Source of the DNA: CAWJPW01 sp963844845
Lineage (GTDB): Bacteria; Acidobacteriota; Thermoanaerobaculia; Thermoanaerobaculales; Sulfomarinibacteraceae
Direction of reading: 5' to 3'
NCBI GenBank assembly: GCA_963844845.1
Contig: CAWJPW010000003.1
Span: 558,001-622,000, forward strand
Length of the DNA stretch: 64,000 nt
Program-made: the position numbers and the translations under genes
The notes under the pieces: model-generated
Seen by the model: only the letters and a program-made list of their open reading frames with translations
Database searches by the model: none
Told to the model about the DNA's origin: nothing
In this document: in pieces, positions 43,695 to 52,830 of the stretch
Layout: each line of letters opens with the position of its first letter
Numbering within the stretch: position 1 is the first letter of the stretch

Positions 43695-43780
43695 GCATGT
43701 GCTCCGAGTCAGCCTCGGCGTCCGTGCCGGTCCCGGTGAACGGTCCCGGTTCCGGTTCCGGCCCCCGTCCCGGCCCCGCT
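43695..43780 (+). repeat. Low-complexity CCCGG-rich stretch
   Basis: Between the element and recQ lie irregular repeats of hexamers such as GGTCCC, GGTTCC and CCCCGT. A similar stretch precedes the element at about 43385-43440. Such stretches resemble slipped-strand growth and may mark the element's edges. Confidence 0.35.
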
Positions 43781-43783
43781 ATC

Positions 43784-46135
43784 ATGGCCGCCATGACCCT
43801 TGCGGTGCTCACCGTGGACGAGACCGAGGGCCGTGCGGCCGCGGCGGCGCTTGGCGCAGGCCGGCGCGGCGACGGCTTCCTCCACTCGCCCAGCGTAGTG
43901 GTGGCGTGGCTCGACGGCGACCCGCCGTCGCACGCCTGCCGCCGCCTGCTCGCGCGCATCCTCACCAGCCCCAAGATCACCCGCGTGACCCTCGTCGGCA
44001 AGGGCGACGGAAACATGCGGCGCCTGCGCGCCGAGCTCGCCGAGGCCGGCTGCACCCACGACGCCGAGGAGCTGGCGCCCGCCGAGGTGGGGGAGCGCCT
44101 CGCCGCCCCCTCCACCGCGAGGCTCGAGGAGCTGCTCCACGAGGTCTTCGGCCACCGTGAGTTTCGCCCCGACCAGGCCGAGGTCTGCCGCGCCGTGGCC
44201 GCCGGCCGCGACGCCCTGGTGGTGATGCCCACCGGTGCCGGCAAGAGCCTCTGCTACCAGCTCCCCGGCCTCGCTCGCGGTGGCTCGACCCTGGTGATCT
44301 CGCCCCTCATCGCCCTCATGGAGGACCAGGCCCAGGCCCTTGCCCGCCTCGGCCTCGCCGCCGAGCGCGTCCACTCGGGCCGCAGCCTCGCCCAGCAGCG
44401 CGCCGCCGTGGCCGCGTGGCGCGAGGGCGACCTCGACTTTCTTTTCGTGGCCCCCGAGCGCCTCGGCGTGGAGGGCTTCGTCGAGCGCCTTACCGTCCGT
44501 CCGGCGGCCCTGGTGGCGGTCGACGAGGCCCACTGCATTTCACAGTGGGGACATGACTTCCGCCCTGACTACCGGATGCTCGGCGAGCGTCTTCCGGCGC
44601 TGCGGCCGGCCCCGGTGGTGGCCCTCACCGCCACCGCCACTCCGCGCGTGCAGGCCGACATCGTCGAGCAGCTCTGCATCCCCGGCGCCGCCGTCTTCAT
44701 CCGCGGCTTCCGCCGCGACGACCTCGCCCTCGAGGTGGTGGAGGCCAAGCCGTCGGCGCGACGGGCCGCCGTTCACCGTCTCCTCTCGGACGACGCCCGC
44801 CGGCCGGCCCTGGTCTACGCCCCGAGCCGGCGCGAGAGCGAAGGTCTGGCCGCCGAGCTGGGCCGCGAGCACCCCGCCGCCGCCTACCACGCCGGCCTGC
44901 CGGCGGGCGAGCGCGACCGCGTCCAGACGGCCTTCCTGGAGGGCGAGCTCGAGATCGTGGTCGCCACCATCGCCTTCGGCATGGGTATCGACAAGCCCGA
45001 CATCCGGACGGTCGTGCACGCCGCGCTGCCGGCCACGGTCGAGGGTTACTCCCAGGAGATCGGCCGCGCCGGCCGCGACGGCGCCGGGGCGCGGGCGGTG
45101 CTGCTGTGGTCGTGGGGCGATCGCCGCACCCACGAGCACTTCCTCGAGCGTGACTACCCGTCGCCCGAGCGCCTGGAGCGGATCTGGGAGCGGCTCGACG
45201 CCGAGCCCGTGCCGCTGGACGAGCTCGCCGCCGCCCTTGAGCTGGAGCGCGACGAGTGTGCGGTGGCGGTGGACAAGCTGTGGATCCACGGCGGCGCCCG
45301 GGTGACCCCGGACGAGCGCGTCTCCCGCGGCGGCGAGGGCTGGCGGGAGCCCTACGTGGCGCAGCGCCAGCACCGCTTCCGCCAGCTCGAGGAGATGGTC
45401 GGCCAGGCGAGCGGCGCCGACTGTCGCATGACCGCCCTGGTGCGCCACTTCGGCGACCCCGACGACCACGGCCGCGACTGCGGCCGCTGCGACCGCTGCG
45501 CCCCCGGCGCCACCGCTCTGGCCTCGCGCCGCGACCTCCTGCCCAGCGAGGCCGAGCTGCTGCGCACGATCCTCGGCGCCCTGTGCGAGCACGGTGAGCG
45601 CACCACCGGCCAGCTCTACCGCGAGCTGGGCGAGCCCGCGGGCTTCCCCCGCCGCGACTTCGAGCCGCTGCTCGAGGCGCTGGCGGCGGCGGGCCTCGCC
45701 GAGCTTTCCTCCGACAGCTTCAACCGCGACGGCCGTGAGATCCGCTTCCGTCGCCTGCACGTCACCTCGCAGGGCCGCCTCAAGGGCGAGCTGGGGCTCG
45801 CCGGGGTGCAGGTGGCTGAGCCCCTGGAGGGCGGCCCGCGGAGCAAGGCCGCGACCCGCCGGGCTTCGACGACCAAGCCCAAGCCCGAGCCGGCGCCGCC
45901 CTCGCTGCTGTCGGTGGCCGACGAGCACCTCTTGGCCGACCTCAAGGAGTGGCGTCTCGCCGAGGCCCGGCGCCGCCAGTGGCCGGCCTTTCGGATCCTC
46001 AGCGACCGCACCCTCGAGGCCCTGGTACGGGCTCGTCCCGGCGACGAGGCCGAGCTGCTGGACGTGCCCGGCATCGGTCCCAGCAAGGTCGGGCGCTGGG
46101 GCGCCAAGCTGCTGGAGCTCATCGCAGAGGGGTAG
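43784..46135 (+). CDS. recQ: ATP-dependent DNA helicase RecQ with extra N-terminal region
   Basis: A 783-residue 3'-5' DNA helicase. Residues ~120-480 are the helicase core: LLHEVFGHREFRPDQAEVC, Walker A PTGAGKSLCYQLP (K154), VDEAHCISQWGHDFRPDY, ALTATATPRV, and GFRRDDLAL onward; motif VI reads QEIGRAGRDG. A zinc-binding region (Cys in DCRMTALVRHF and CGRCDRC), an RQC winged-helix region and a C-terminal HRDC domain (WPAFRILSDRTLEALVRARP, VPGIGPSKVGRWGAKLLELI) follow. The first ~115 residues are not part of canonical RecQ and match nothing I recognise. ATG 43784 or ATG 43793 is the start. Confidence 0.92.
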   Translation: MAAMTLAVLTVDETEGRAAAAALGAGRRGDGFLHSPSVVVAWLDGDPPSHACRRLLARILTSPKITRVTLVGKGDGNMRRLRAELAEAGCTHDAEELAPAEVGERLAAPSTARLEELLHEVFGHREFRPDQAEVCRAVAAGRDALVVMPTGAGKSLCYQLPGLARGGSTLVISPLIALMEDQAQALARLGLAAERVHSGRSLAQQRAAVAAWREGDLDFLFVAPERLGVEGFVERLTVRPAALVAVDEAHCISQWGHDFRPDYRMLGERLPALRPAPVVALTATATPRVQADIVEQLCIPGAAVFIRGFRRDDLALEVVEAKPSARRAAVHRLLSDDARRPALVYAPSRRESEGLAAELGREHPAAAYHAGLPAGERDRVQTAFLEGELEIVVATIAFGMGIDKPDIRTVVHAALPATVEGYSQEIGRAGRDGAGARAVLLWSWGDRRTHEHFLERDYPSPERLERIWERLDAEPVPLDELAAALELERDECAVAVDKLWIHGGARVTPDERVSRGGEGWREPYVAQRQHRFRQLEEMVGQASGADCRMTALVRHFGDPDDHGRDCGRCDRCAPGATALASRRDLLPSEAELLRTILGALCEHGERTTGQLYRELGEPAGFPRRDFEPLLEALAAAGLAELSSDSFNRDGREIRFRRLHVTSQGRLKGELGLAGVQVAEPLEGGPRSKAATRRASTTKPKPEPAPPSLLSVADEHLLADLKEWRLAEARRRQWPAFRILSDRTLEALVRARPGDEAELLDVPGIGPSKVGRWGAKLLELIAEG

Positions 46136-46391
46136 CCGTCCGGCCCCCCACCCGGTGGCAAGGGACCGGTGGGCCGCAGGCCCCCGGGTTCCTCGAGGGT
46201 GTTGTGGGCGTGGAGGGTCGGGCGATCGGCGCAGGGAGCCGGCTCACGAGACGAGGATCGGCTGCGTGGTGACCTCCATCACCGCTGTCGGGGCATGTGG
46301 CGCTCCCACCGGGAGGGTTCCGACGCCTTGCCGTGTTTCATACGTAGAAGAGGGTGGTGACGAACGACGCCCGACCCGAAACGGAGGCCCC

Positions 46392-46703
46392 ATGCACGCT
46401 CGTGAGATCGTCGACCAGGTCGAGAGCCAGGGCATTCTCGCCCTTGACGGCCAGGACCTTCCCGGGCTGCTCGCGGCGGCCGAGACCATCCGGGCTGACG
46501 ACACCTGCGTCGCCGGGTTGATCCGCGTCCTCTCACTCGCCGGGTACATCCTGGTGGTGGAGGCGACTCCGGAGGGCGACCTCCTGGTCCGGAGGCTGCG
46601 CTCGCGGGAGGCGGCCGACCGCCTGGTGGAGCTGCGCCTCGCCGCCTACCAGCACCTCTGGGGCGGGCTGAGCTGTCGAGTTCCGCCCCGCGGTCACGCC
46701 TGA
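46392..46703 (+). CDS. Small protein of unknown function
   Basis: A 103-residue acidic protein (MHAREIVDQVESQGILAL, LPGLLAAAETIRADD, AGYILVVEATPEGDLLV, a charged C-terminal helix). No family recognised. GGAGG lies four to five bases before the ATG, which supports that it is real. It is 256 bp downstream of recQ; the gap holds a GGGCC-GCA-GGCCC hairpin. Confidence 0.6.
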   Translation: MHAREIVDQVESQGILALDGQDLPGLLAAAETIRADDTCVAGLIRVLSLAGYILVVEATPEGDLLVRRLRSREAADRLVELRLAAYQHLWGGLSCRVPPRGHA

Positions 46704-46721
46704 GCAGACGCCCGACGCCGG

Positions 46722-47306
46722 TCAGTCTCCCCCGTGGTCGGGGCAGGGCGTCGGCCGGTGCAGCACCGCGGCGAGCCCACCAGGCGGCGAGATGCTGCCG
46801 TCCCTGACGAGGCCCTGACGCGCGGCGGCATCCAGCGACGCGGCGAAGTCCTCCTGCGAGACGTGGCCCTTGGGCTCCACCACCAGCAGCCTGCCCCCCG
46901 GTCGGAGGGCCGTCGCCACCTGGGCGTAGAAGTCGGCCTGGACCGGCACCTCGTGGACGACGTGCAGGGCCAGCGCGAGGTCCACCCGGCCGGCGAGATC
47001 GCCCACGCCGAGACCCTCCGGCCCCGCCCTGCGGATGTCGACGCGCTCCAGCATGCCGGCCCGGGCGGCCCGGCGGCGCAGTCCCGCCAGCATCCGCTCC
47101 TGCAGGTCCACCGCTACCACGTGGCCCGAAGGACCGACCATACGGGCTAGGTCGACGGTGAAGTAGCCCATTCCACAGCCCGGCTCGAGGACCGTCATCC
47201 CCGTGCCGACGAACGGCCGCAGCAGCCTGGCGGGGCTCTCCCACAGGCGGCGTAGCGGGTTCACCAGCCAGTAGCCGAGCCACCAGGGACACACGTGATG
47301 CGCCAT
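46722..47306 (-). CDS. SAM-dependent methyltransferase (small, class I)
   Basis: A 194-residue methyltransferase: TVLEPGCGMGYFTVDLARMV (motif I), VVAVDLQERMLAGLRRRAA, DLALALHVVHEVP and LRPGGRLLVVEPKGHVSQED. The N-terminal residues HHVCPWWLGYWLVNPLRRL are typical of small quinone- or arsenic-type methyltransferases, but the substrate is unknown. It converges with the small gene to the left (18-bp gap). Confidence 0.85.
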   Translation of the reverse strand: MAHHVCPWWLGYWLVNPLRRLWESPARLLRPFVGTGMTVLEPGCGMGYFTVDLARMVGPSGHVVAVDLQERMLAGLRRRAARAGMLERVDIRRAGPEGLGVGDLAGRVDLALALHVVHEVPVQADFYAQVATALRPGGRLLVVEPKGHVSQEDFAASLDAAARQGLVRDGSISPPGGLAAVLHRPTPCPDHGGD

Positions 47307-47393
47307 CGAACCCCCCCAAACCCGCGCCTACGGCCGCCCGCCGAGGAGAAGAGGAGGGCGTCCTTTGCGGCGGTGGGACGTCGGCATGTCGGC

Positions 47394-48053
47394 TCAGTCG
47401 CGCAGCAGGGCCGCCACCTGAACCGCCTGCTCGAGCAGGCCGCCCGCCGCCGCCGGCGGCACCAGGCGGCCGCGGTGGAGCACCAGCGCGTGGCCGCTAC
47501 CCTCGAGGAAGAGGCGCCGCTCGCCCAACTGCATCAGCTGTGTGCGCACCGAGGGGTCAAAGAGCGCGCGCACGGCGGCCTCGTCGTCGCCCGACAACAC
47601 GAAGGCCCTGGAGAACTCGGGGTCGTCGTCGAAGTCGAAGTCCGTCGCCCCGAACCAGGCGCCGATGCGGTCGATGAGCGCCCGCTCCGGGTGCATCACG
47701 AAGTGCGGCAGGTCGAGCTTGGCGTCGCGGAGCACGCACACCGTCTGGCGGTGGACCCGTCGGTTGCGGCCGTAACCGGTGGTGTACTCGTAGTCCGCCA
47801 GGAGTACGTCGCCGCCCCAGCTCGAGCCCTCGGCCCCGGCTCGTAGTCGCTGCTTGCGGCCGCGCCGGAAGGTGGCGAGCTCGGCTGCTTCCCGGGGGAT
47901 CGCCGGTGCGGCACTGGGCGCGAGGCCGAGCTGCCCGGCCGTCTGCGCCCATGCCTCGGCGCGGCGCTTCAGCCAGAGGCGCCGCGCGAGCAGCACCGCG
48001 GCAGCCACTGCCGCGCTTCCGAGCAGGATCGCCAGCAGGATCTCTGTGGGCAT
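47394..48053 (-). CDS. Membrane-anchored protein of unknown function
   Basis: A 219-residue protein with one N-terminal membrane helix (ILLAILLGSAAVAAAVLLARRL) and a cytoplasmic or periplasmic alpha-beta domain. The latter shows VLLADYEYTTGYGRNRR, LDLPHFVMHPER, FSRAFVLSGDDEAAVRALF and LFLEGSGHALVLHRGRL. It has features of DUF3137-like proteins, a loose resemblance only. It is divergent from the ATPase gene to its right. Confidence 0.65.
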   Translation of the reverse strand: MPTEILLAILLGSAAVAAAVLLARRLWLKRRAEAWAQTAGQLGLAPSAAPAIPREAAELATFRRGRKQRLRAGAEGSSWGGDVLLADYEYTTGYGRNRRVHRQTVCVLRDAKLDLPHFVMHPERALIDRIGAWFGATDFDFDDDPEFSRAFVLSGDDEAAVRALFDPSVRTQLMQLGERRLFLEGSGHALVLHRGRLVPPAAAGGLLEQAVQVAALLRD

Positions 48054-48201
48054 GGGTGCGAGGACCTCCCGGGCCAGGGTAGCGCAGCGGGAAGCCGGCG
48101 GGCGTGCCGAGGGCGGGTCGGGGTGTGCCGGGATCGCGCATCCCCTGCCGCCCGGTGTGCGAGCCGTAGGTATCGAGCGCCGTTCAGGATAGGATTGAGG
48201 C

Positions 48202-49380
48202 ATGCCAAGCCGGCACGATGACGAGGTCCTCCGGGTCACCGGCCTCGCGCTGGAGCAGTGGAAGAACTTCGCCCGGGTGCAGGTCGAGCTTCGCGAGCGC
48301 GTGTTCCTCGTCGGCCCCAACGCTGCGGGCACCTCGAACCTCCTGGACGCGCTGCGCTTCCTGTACGACCTCGCAGCTCCAGACGGCGGGCTCCAGGAGG
48401 CGGTCGCCCGCCGTGACGGCGTGTCGGCGGTCCGCTGCCTGGCGGCGCGGCGGGCCCCGGACATCGGCGTCACCGTGTCCCTGGGGTCGCGCCGTCAGCC
48501 GAACCTCTGGGCCTACCAGGTGAGATTCAGCCAGCACGCCGAGCTCAAGGTGCCGGCGATCACCGCCGAGCGGGTGGCGCGGAACGGCCAGCTGCTGCTC
48601 GAGCGGCCGACCCCCGAGGACCGCCGGGACCCCCAGCGGCTCACCCAGACCCACATCGAGCAGACCGCGGCAAACCGCGAGCTTCGCGCGATCGCAGAGC
48701 TCTTCCGGTCGATCCGCTACCTGGACCTGGTGCCGCAGATGGTGCGCAGGCCGAGCCACCCTGCGGGACGCCGGCCCGATCCCTTCGGCAGCGACCTTCT
48801 CGAGGCGGCCGCCGAAACGCGGGCGCCGACTCTGCAGGCGAGGCTGCGGCGCATCACCGGCGCGCTCAGGATCGCGGTGCCGCAGCTCTCCGAGCTCAAG
48901 CTCGAGCGGGACTCCGGCGGCGTTCCGCACCTCTGCGGCCGCTACGAGCACTGGCGCAACCGGGGCGCCTGGCAGACCGAGGGCCAGCTCTCCCACGGCA
49001 CCCTGCGCCTGTTCGGTCTGCTCTGGTCGATCCTCGAGGAGGGCGGGCCGCTGCTCCTCGAGGAGCCCGAGCTCTCCCTCCATCGCGACGTGGTGCGCCG
49101 GATCCCGCGGATGCTCGCCCGCATGCAGCGCCAGAGCGGCCGCCAGATCATCGTGAGCACCCACTCCGCCGACCTCCTCGGCGACGAGGCCATCGCGCTC
49201 GACGAGGTGCTGATGCTGCTCCCCGACGGCGAGGCCACCGCCGTCCGAGCGCCCCGCAGCCGAGGGGAGATCGTGGACCTGGTCGACGGCGCCCTGTCGC
49301 TGGGGGAAGAGCACCCGGTGGCGGAGCCCGCCGAGCAGCTCGACCTGTTCCCCAGCCCTCCGCGCGAGAGCCCCGGCTGA
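48202..49380 (+). CDS. AAA/ABC-type ATPase with an altered Walker A motif
   Basis: A 392-residue RecF/SMC-type ATPase. The Walker A position reads VGPNAAGTSNLLDAL; the lysine of GxGKS/T is Thr44. The signature region QLSHGTLRLFGLLWSIL, Walker B LLLEEPELSLH and the switch His in IIVSTHSADLL are intact. The middle (residues 90-270) is a helical insertion. With the lysine missing, ATP binding or hydrolysis may be weak, or the protein may have a non-canonical mechanism. It stands alone; no nuclease or toxin partner is encoded beside it, so assignment to a defence or repair system is not supported. Confidence 0.82.
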   Translation: MPSRHDDEVLRVTGLALEQWKNFARVQVELRERVFLVGPNAAGTSNLLDALRFLYDLAAPDGGLQEAVARRDGVSAVRCLAARRAPDIGVTVSLGSRRQPNLWAYQVRFSQHAELKVPAITAERVARNGQLLLERPTPEDRRDPQRLTQTHIEQTAANRELRAIAELFRSIRYLDLVPQMVRRPSHPAGRRPDPFGSDLLEAAAETRAPTLQARLRRITGALRIAVPQLSELKLERDSGGVPHLCGRYEHWRNRGAWQTEGQLSHGTLRLFGLLWSILEEGGPLLLEEPELSLHRDVVRRIPRMLARMQRQSGRQIIVSTHSADLLGDEAIALDEVLMLLPDGEATAVRAPRSRGEIVDLVDGALSLGEEHPVAEPAEQLDLFPSPPRESPG

Positions 49381-49683
49381 CCCGCGCGGGGCAGCCGACC
49401 GTCCATCGCGTGGCCCCCGGGAGCGGCCCGGCGCCCGCCAGGCGACCGTAGCCCTGACAACGCCGGGGTCTCCGCCACGCTGACGGCGGTCGCGGATCGC
49501 GTCAGAGCTCGGGATTGAGGCTCTGAATCACGAGATTGTCGCGTTTCTGCATGGATCTGGCGCGACTGGCCATTCACAGCGGATCGTCAGGCCACGATGC
49601 TGGGAGCAGTACCAGCCACATGGGCCGTCGTCGATGGCCAGAGAGTGAAGGTCGTTTCGTTGTCCGGCGGCAAGGAGGACCCC
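49381..49683 (+). other. Gene-free stretch before the FG-GAP protein
   Basis: About 300 bp. It holds an inverted repeat TCAGAGC/GCTCTGA (49502-49526) and probably the promoter of the next gene; none was clear. No coding signal seen. Confidence 0.35.
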
Positions 49684-52545
49684 ATGAGATCGTCTCGAAG
49701 ACTGTCCATCGTGCTCGGCCTGATCGCCGCGGTCGCCCTGCCGGGCGTCGCCGCCGAGGTCCCGTTCGGCGCGATCCAGGACCTGGCGAACCCCTTCGCG
49801 GGTGCGGCCGGGGTGGCGGTGGGGTACGTCAACCTCGACCATCGCCTCGACGTGGTGTTCTGCTCGGAGGATGACGGCACGGTGCGCCTGGCGAGCCAGA
49901 TCGGCAGCGGCGCGTTCGCCATCGGTACCATCGCGTCGGGCCTCGACTCGCCGTACACGGTGGCCATCGGCGATCTCGACAACGACGGTGACGGCGACAT
50001 CGTTGTCGGACAGTTCAACAACATCGCCATCCCCGGTGGCGGACCGCCGTATCCGCCGGAGGCCGCTGAGCTGCTGTGGATCGAGAACCCGGTCAACGGC
50101 GGCGGCTCGTGGACGATGCACGGCATCTTCCTCTTTACCTACCAGGGCGTGCGCAAGGTGGTGCTGGCGGACATGGACGGCGACGGTGATCTCGACGTCG
50201 CCTACGCCGATGCCGGCTCGAGCCCTGATGACATCGGTTGGGCGGTGAACGACGGGACGCCGGCGGACGGCGGCTGGGGATCGGAGACCGTCTACGGCTC
50301 GATGAACAACCCGTTCGGTCTCGCCGCCGCCGACCTCGACGGCGACGGCGACATCGACCTCGTCGGCGCGGATACTCAGGACAATGATGTGTGGTGGTTC
50401 GAGAACGACGGCGCGCCCACCCCGAGCTGGACCGCTCACCAGGTCGACGGCGCCTTCAACGGTGCGTGCTCGGTCGCGACCGGCGACTTCGACGGCGACG
50501 GTGCGGTGGACATCGTGGCGGCGGGCGGGACCGGTGACATCATCTCGTGGTTCGAGGGCAGCGGTGCGTCGTGGACCGAGCATGTCGTGAAGACGGGCTA
50601 TGACAACGCACGCGCGGTGTTCGTCGCCGACATGGACCACGACGGCGACGACGACATCGTGGCGGCCGCCGAGAGCGCCGACGACGTGTCCTGGTTCGAG
50701 AACTCAGGCGGGAGCAGTCCGACCTGGGTCCAGCACTCCCTCGACGGCGCCTTCCTGGGCGCCTGCGACGTCGCGGCCGGCGACCTCGACGGCGACGCCG
50801 ACCTCGAGGTCGTCGCCGCCGCGATCATCGAAGACCGGGTGTCGTACTGGGAGAACCAGCTCTCCCATAACGGCTTCAAGGACGCCGAACCCATCGACAT
50901 CGCGACGGGCCTCGGCGACCCCCGCGGAGTGGCGGCGGGGGATCTCAACGGCGACGGCCTGACGGATGTGGTCACCGCAATGTGGGACGGGGATGCGCTC
51001 ACCGCCTATCTCGGAGTTTCGCTCGCCGGCACCGCCTGGTGGACCAACCAGGTGGGAACAGGCGTCTACGCCGCACGCGACGTGGCCATCGCCGACATCA
51101 ACGGCGACGGCGCCCCCGACATCCTCAGTGCGGAGGTGGACGGCGACAAGATCTCGTGGTGGGAGAACGACGGCGCGGAGGTGCTGCCGACCTGGACCGA
51201 GCACGCGATCGTCTCGGGCTTCAACGGCGCGCACCGGGCGGAGGCCGCCGACTTCGACCTCGACGGCGACCTCGACGTGGTCGCGCTGGCCTTCGACGGC
51301 GACCAGATCCGCTGGTTCGAGAACGACAACGGCGCCGGCACCTCGTGGAGCCTGCACAACGTCGCCGGCGGAACCCTCGACGGCGCCTTCGACGTCAAGG
51401 TCGGGGACCTCGATGGCGACGGTGATCCCGATATCGTGGCGAGTGGGTATTACGGTGACACCATCGTCGCCTACCTCAACAACCCGGTGGCCGGAACGTT
51501 CACGGCGTCGTCCATCGCCATCGGCTACGACGGACCCCGCGGAATCGATCTCGCCGACTTCGACCATGACGGCGACCTCGACGTGGTGGCGGTGATCCGC
51601 AACCTCGACTACATCCGCTGGTTCGAGAACAGCGGCACCGGGATCGGTTGGGTCGGGCACGCCGTCGGTACCGGCACCTTCGTCGACGGCGTCGGCGTCT
51701 GTGCCGGCGACATCGACCACGACGGCGACCCGGACGTGGTCGCGACCAGCCAGAGCGGCGACGACGTGCACGTGTGGCTGAACACCGGTGCGGGCGCGAG
51801 CTGGACCCGGATCCAGATGGAGGGCAGCCTCGACTCACCCTGGGACGTGGTGCTGGCGCCGGTGGACTCCGACGGCGACCTGGATATCGTGGTCGCCGCC
51901 GGCGGCAACGCCGACCGGGTCACCTGGTACCCCAACGTCGGCGGCCAGTGCCGCGTCGACGCGTGGGACTACGCGCCGTCGCAGCTCGCCAACGGGGCCG
52001 AGGACATGGCGTTCTTCCTCGCCGTCACCCACCGCGGCCGCACCTACTGGGACGCGGACGCGGAGCTGGCGTCGCTCAGAATCGGGTTCGAGACCGCGGG
52101 CGGGGTGGCGCTCACCTCGACCCAGGTCAACAACGTGATCGAGACCCTGACCGTCAACCGCGACAGCAACCACAACGGCCTTTACGACCCCGGCGTCGAC
52201 GCCGTGGTCCTCACCGACGACTACCTGACGCTTTCCGGCGGCATGCTGACGCTGACCGTCGCCGACGGTGACTTCGACGCGCGGGTCGTGTCCTCCTCGA
52301 CCCAGGGCTTCTTCGTGGTGATCACCTCCACCGCCGACGCGAGCAGCCAGTCACCGAACCAGATCGTGATGACCCTCGACACCAACGAGGTCGTGGTCGA
52401 GGACTACGAGCACGATCTCGTGCTCACGGGTGAGCCGGGAGAGATCGTCGAGACCGGCGTTCTCACGCTCGGCAGCACGGTGATCTTTCAGGACGATTTC
52501 GAGTTCAACAACACCTCGGCGTGGTCGGCAACCGTCGGCGGTTGA
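49684..52545 (+). CDS. Secreted FG-GAP/VCBS-repeat protein with C-terminal tag
   Basis: A 953-residue exported protein with a signal peptide (SIVLGLIAAVALPGVAAEV). It carries some fifteen FG-GAP-like repeats of the pattern DLDGDGDxDIVxA, spaced about 45-50 residues (for example DLDGDGDIDLVGADTQD, DMDHDGDDDIVAAAESAD), which should fold as a calcium-binding beta propeller. A non-repeat C-terminal domain (~800-930; AVTHRGRTYWDADAELASLRI, TLTVNRDSNHNGLYD) follows. The last residues, VIFQDDFEFNNTSAWSATVG, match the tag of the LRR protein. GGAGG lies five bases before the ATG. Two hairpins and an octamer repeat follow the gene. Confidence 0.86.
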   Translation: MRSSRRLSIVLGLIAAVALPGVAAEVPFGAIQDLANPFAGAAGVAVGYVNLDHRLDVVFCSEDDGTVRLASQIGSGAFAIGTIASGLDSPYTVAIGDLDNDGDGDIVVGQFNNIAIPGGGPPYPPEAAELLWIENPVNGGGSWTMHGIFLFTYQGVRKVVLADMDGDGDLDVAYADAGSSPDDIGWAVNDGTPADGGWGSETVYGSMNNPFGLAAADLDGDGDIDLVGADTQDNDVWWFENDGAPTPSWTAHQVDGAFNGACSVATGDFDGDGAVDIVAAGGTGDIISWFEGSGASWTEHVVKTGYDNARAVFVADMDHDGDDDIVAAAESADDVSWFENSGGSSPTWVQHSLDGAFLGACDVAAGDLDGDADLEVVAAAIIEDRVSYWENQLSHNGFKDAEPIDIATGLGDPRGVAAGDLNGDGLTDVVTAMWDGDALTAYLGVSLAGTAWWTNQVGTGVYAARDVAIADINGDGAPDILSAEVDGDKISWWENDGAEVLPTWTEHAIVSGFNGAHRAEAADFDLDGDLDVVALAFDGDQIRWFENDNGAGTSWSLHNVAGGTLDGAFDVKVGDLDGDGDPDIVASGYYGDTIVAYLNNPVAGTFTASSIAIGYDGPRGIDLADFDHDGDLDVVAVIRNLDYIRWFENSGTGIGWVGHAVGTGTFVDGVGVCAGDIDHDGDPDVVATSQSGDDVHVWLNTGAGASWTRIQMEGSLDSPWDVVLAPVDSDGDLDIVVAAGGNADRVTWYPNVGGQCRVDAWDYAPSQLANGAEDMAFFLAVTHRGRTYWDADAELASLRIGFETAGGVALTSTQVNNVIETLTVNRDSNHNGLYDPGVDAVVLTDDYLTLSGGMLTLTVADGDFDARVVSSSTQGFFVVITSTADASSQSPNQIVMTLDTNEVVVEDYEHDLVLTGEPGEIVETGVLTLGSTVIFQDDFEFNNTSAWSATVGG

Positions 52546-52563
52546 GGCGGGGAGAGGTCGCAC

Positions 52564-52594
52564 CCGGGGCCCGGAGGCGCTCTCCGGGCCCCGG
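52564..52594 (+). terminator. GC-rich hairpin after the FG-GAP protein
   Basis: A perfect 13-bp stem, CCGGGGCCCGGAG with its complement over a five-base loop, 19 bases after the stop. No T-run follows. Confidence 0.6.
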
Positions 52595-52712
52595 CGTCTG
52601 CCGTGCGGCCCGCTATCGTCCGACCGTGCGTCTCCAGCGCGGAGATCGATCCCATGCCGGTGCCGGCGCAGCTGCTCCTCCCGCCGCTGGGGGGGCGGAT
52701 TCGGTGCCGGGC

Positions 52713-52728
52713 GTGACGAGGTGACAAA
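52713..52728 (+). repeat. Octamer tandem repeat, site E (GTGACGAG GTGACAAA)
   Basis: Two units of the GTGAYGAR family, the second diverged, followed by ATTGCTCGG and a strong hairpin as at site A. It lies 168 bases after the FG-GAP gene and 102 bases from the end of the convergent gene. Confidence 0.6.
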
Positions 52729-52730
52729 TT

Positions 52731-52763
52731 GCTCGGCCCGGGGAGACCCGGGCCGGGCTCTTC
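52731..52763 (+). terminator. Hairpin terminator paired with octamer site E
   Basis: GCTCGGCCCGGG pairs with CCCGGGCCGGGC (one G-U pair) around a GAGA loop and is followed by TCTTCTT, a typical intrinsic-terminator end on the plus strand. Confidence 0.65.
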
Positions 52764-52830
52764 TTCGTCGCTGACGAGTCACGCTGCGGGCGCCCTGGCC
52801 TGCCGCAGGATGTGAGCGGCGCTCGGCCTC

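Noticed and set aside
48202..49380. Orphan defence ATPase (OLD- or Septu-like)
   Set aside because: No nuclease, TOPRIM or HNH partner is encoded next to it, and the Walker A lysine is missing.
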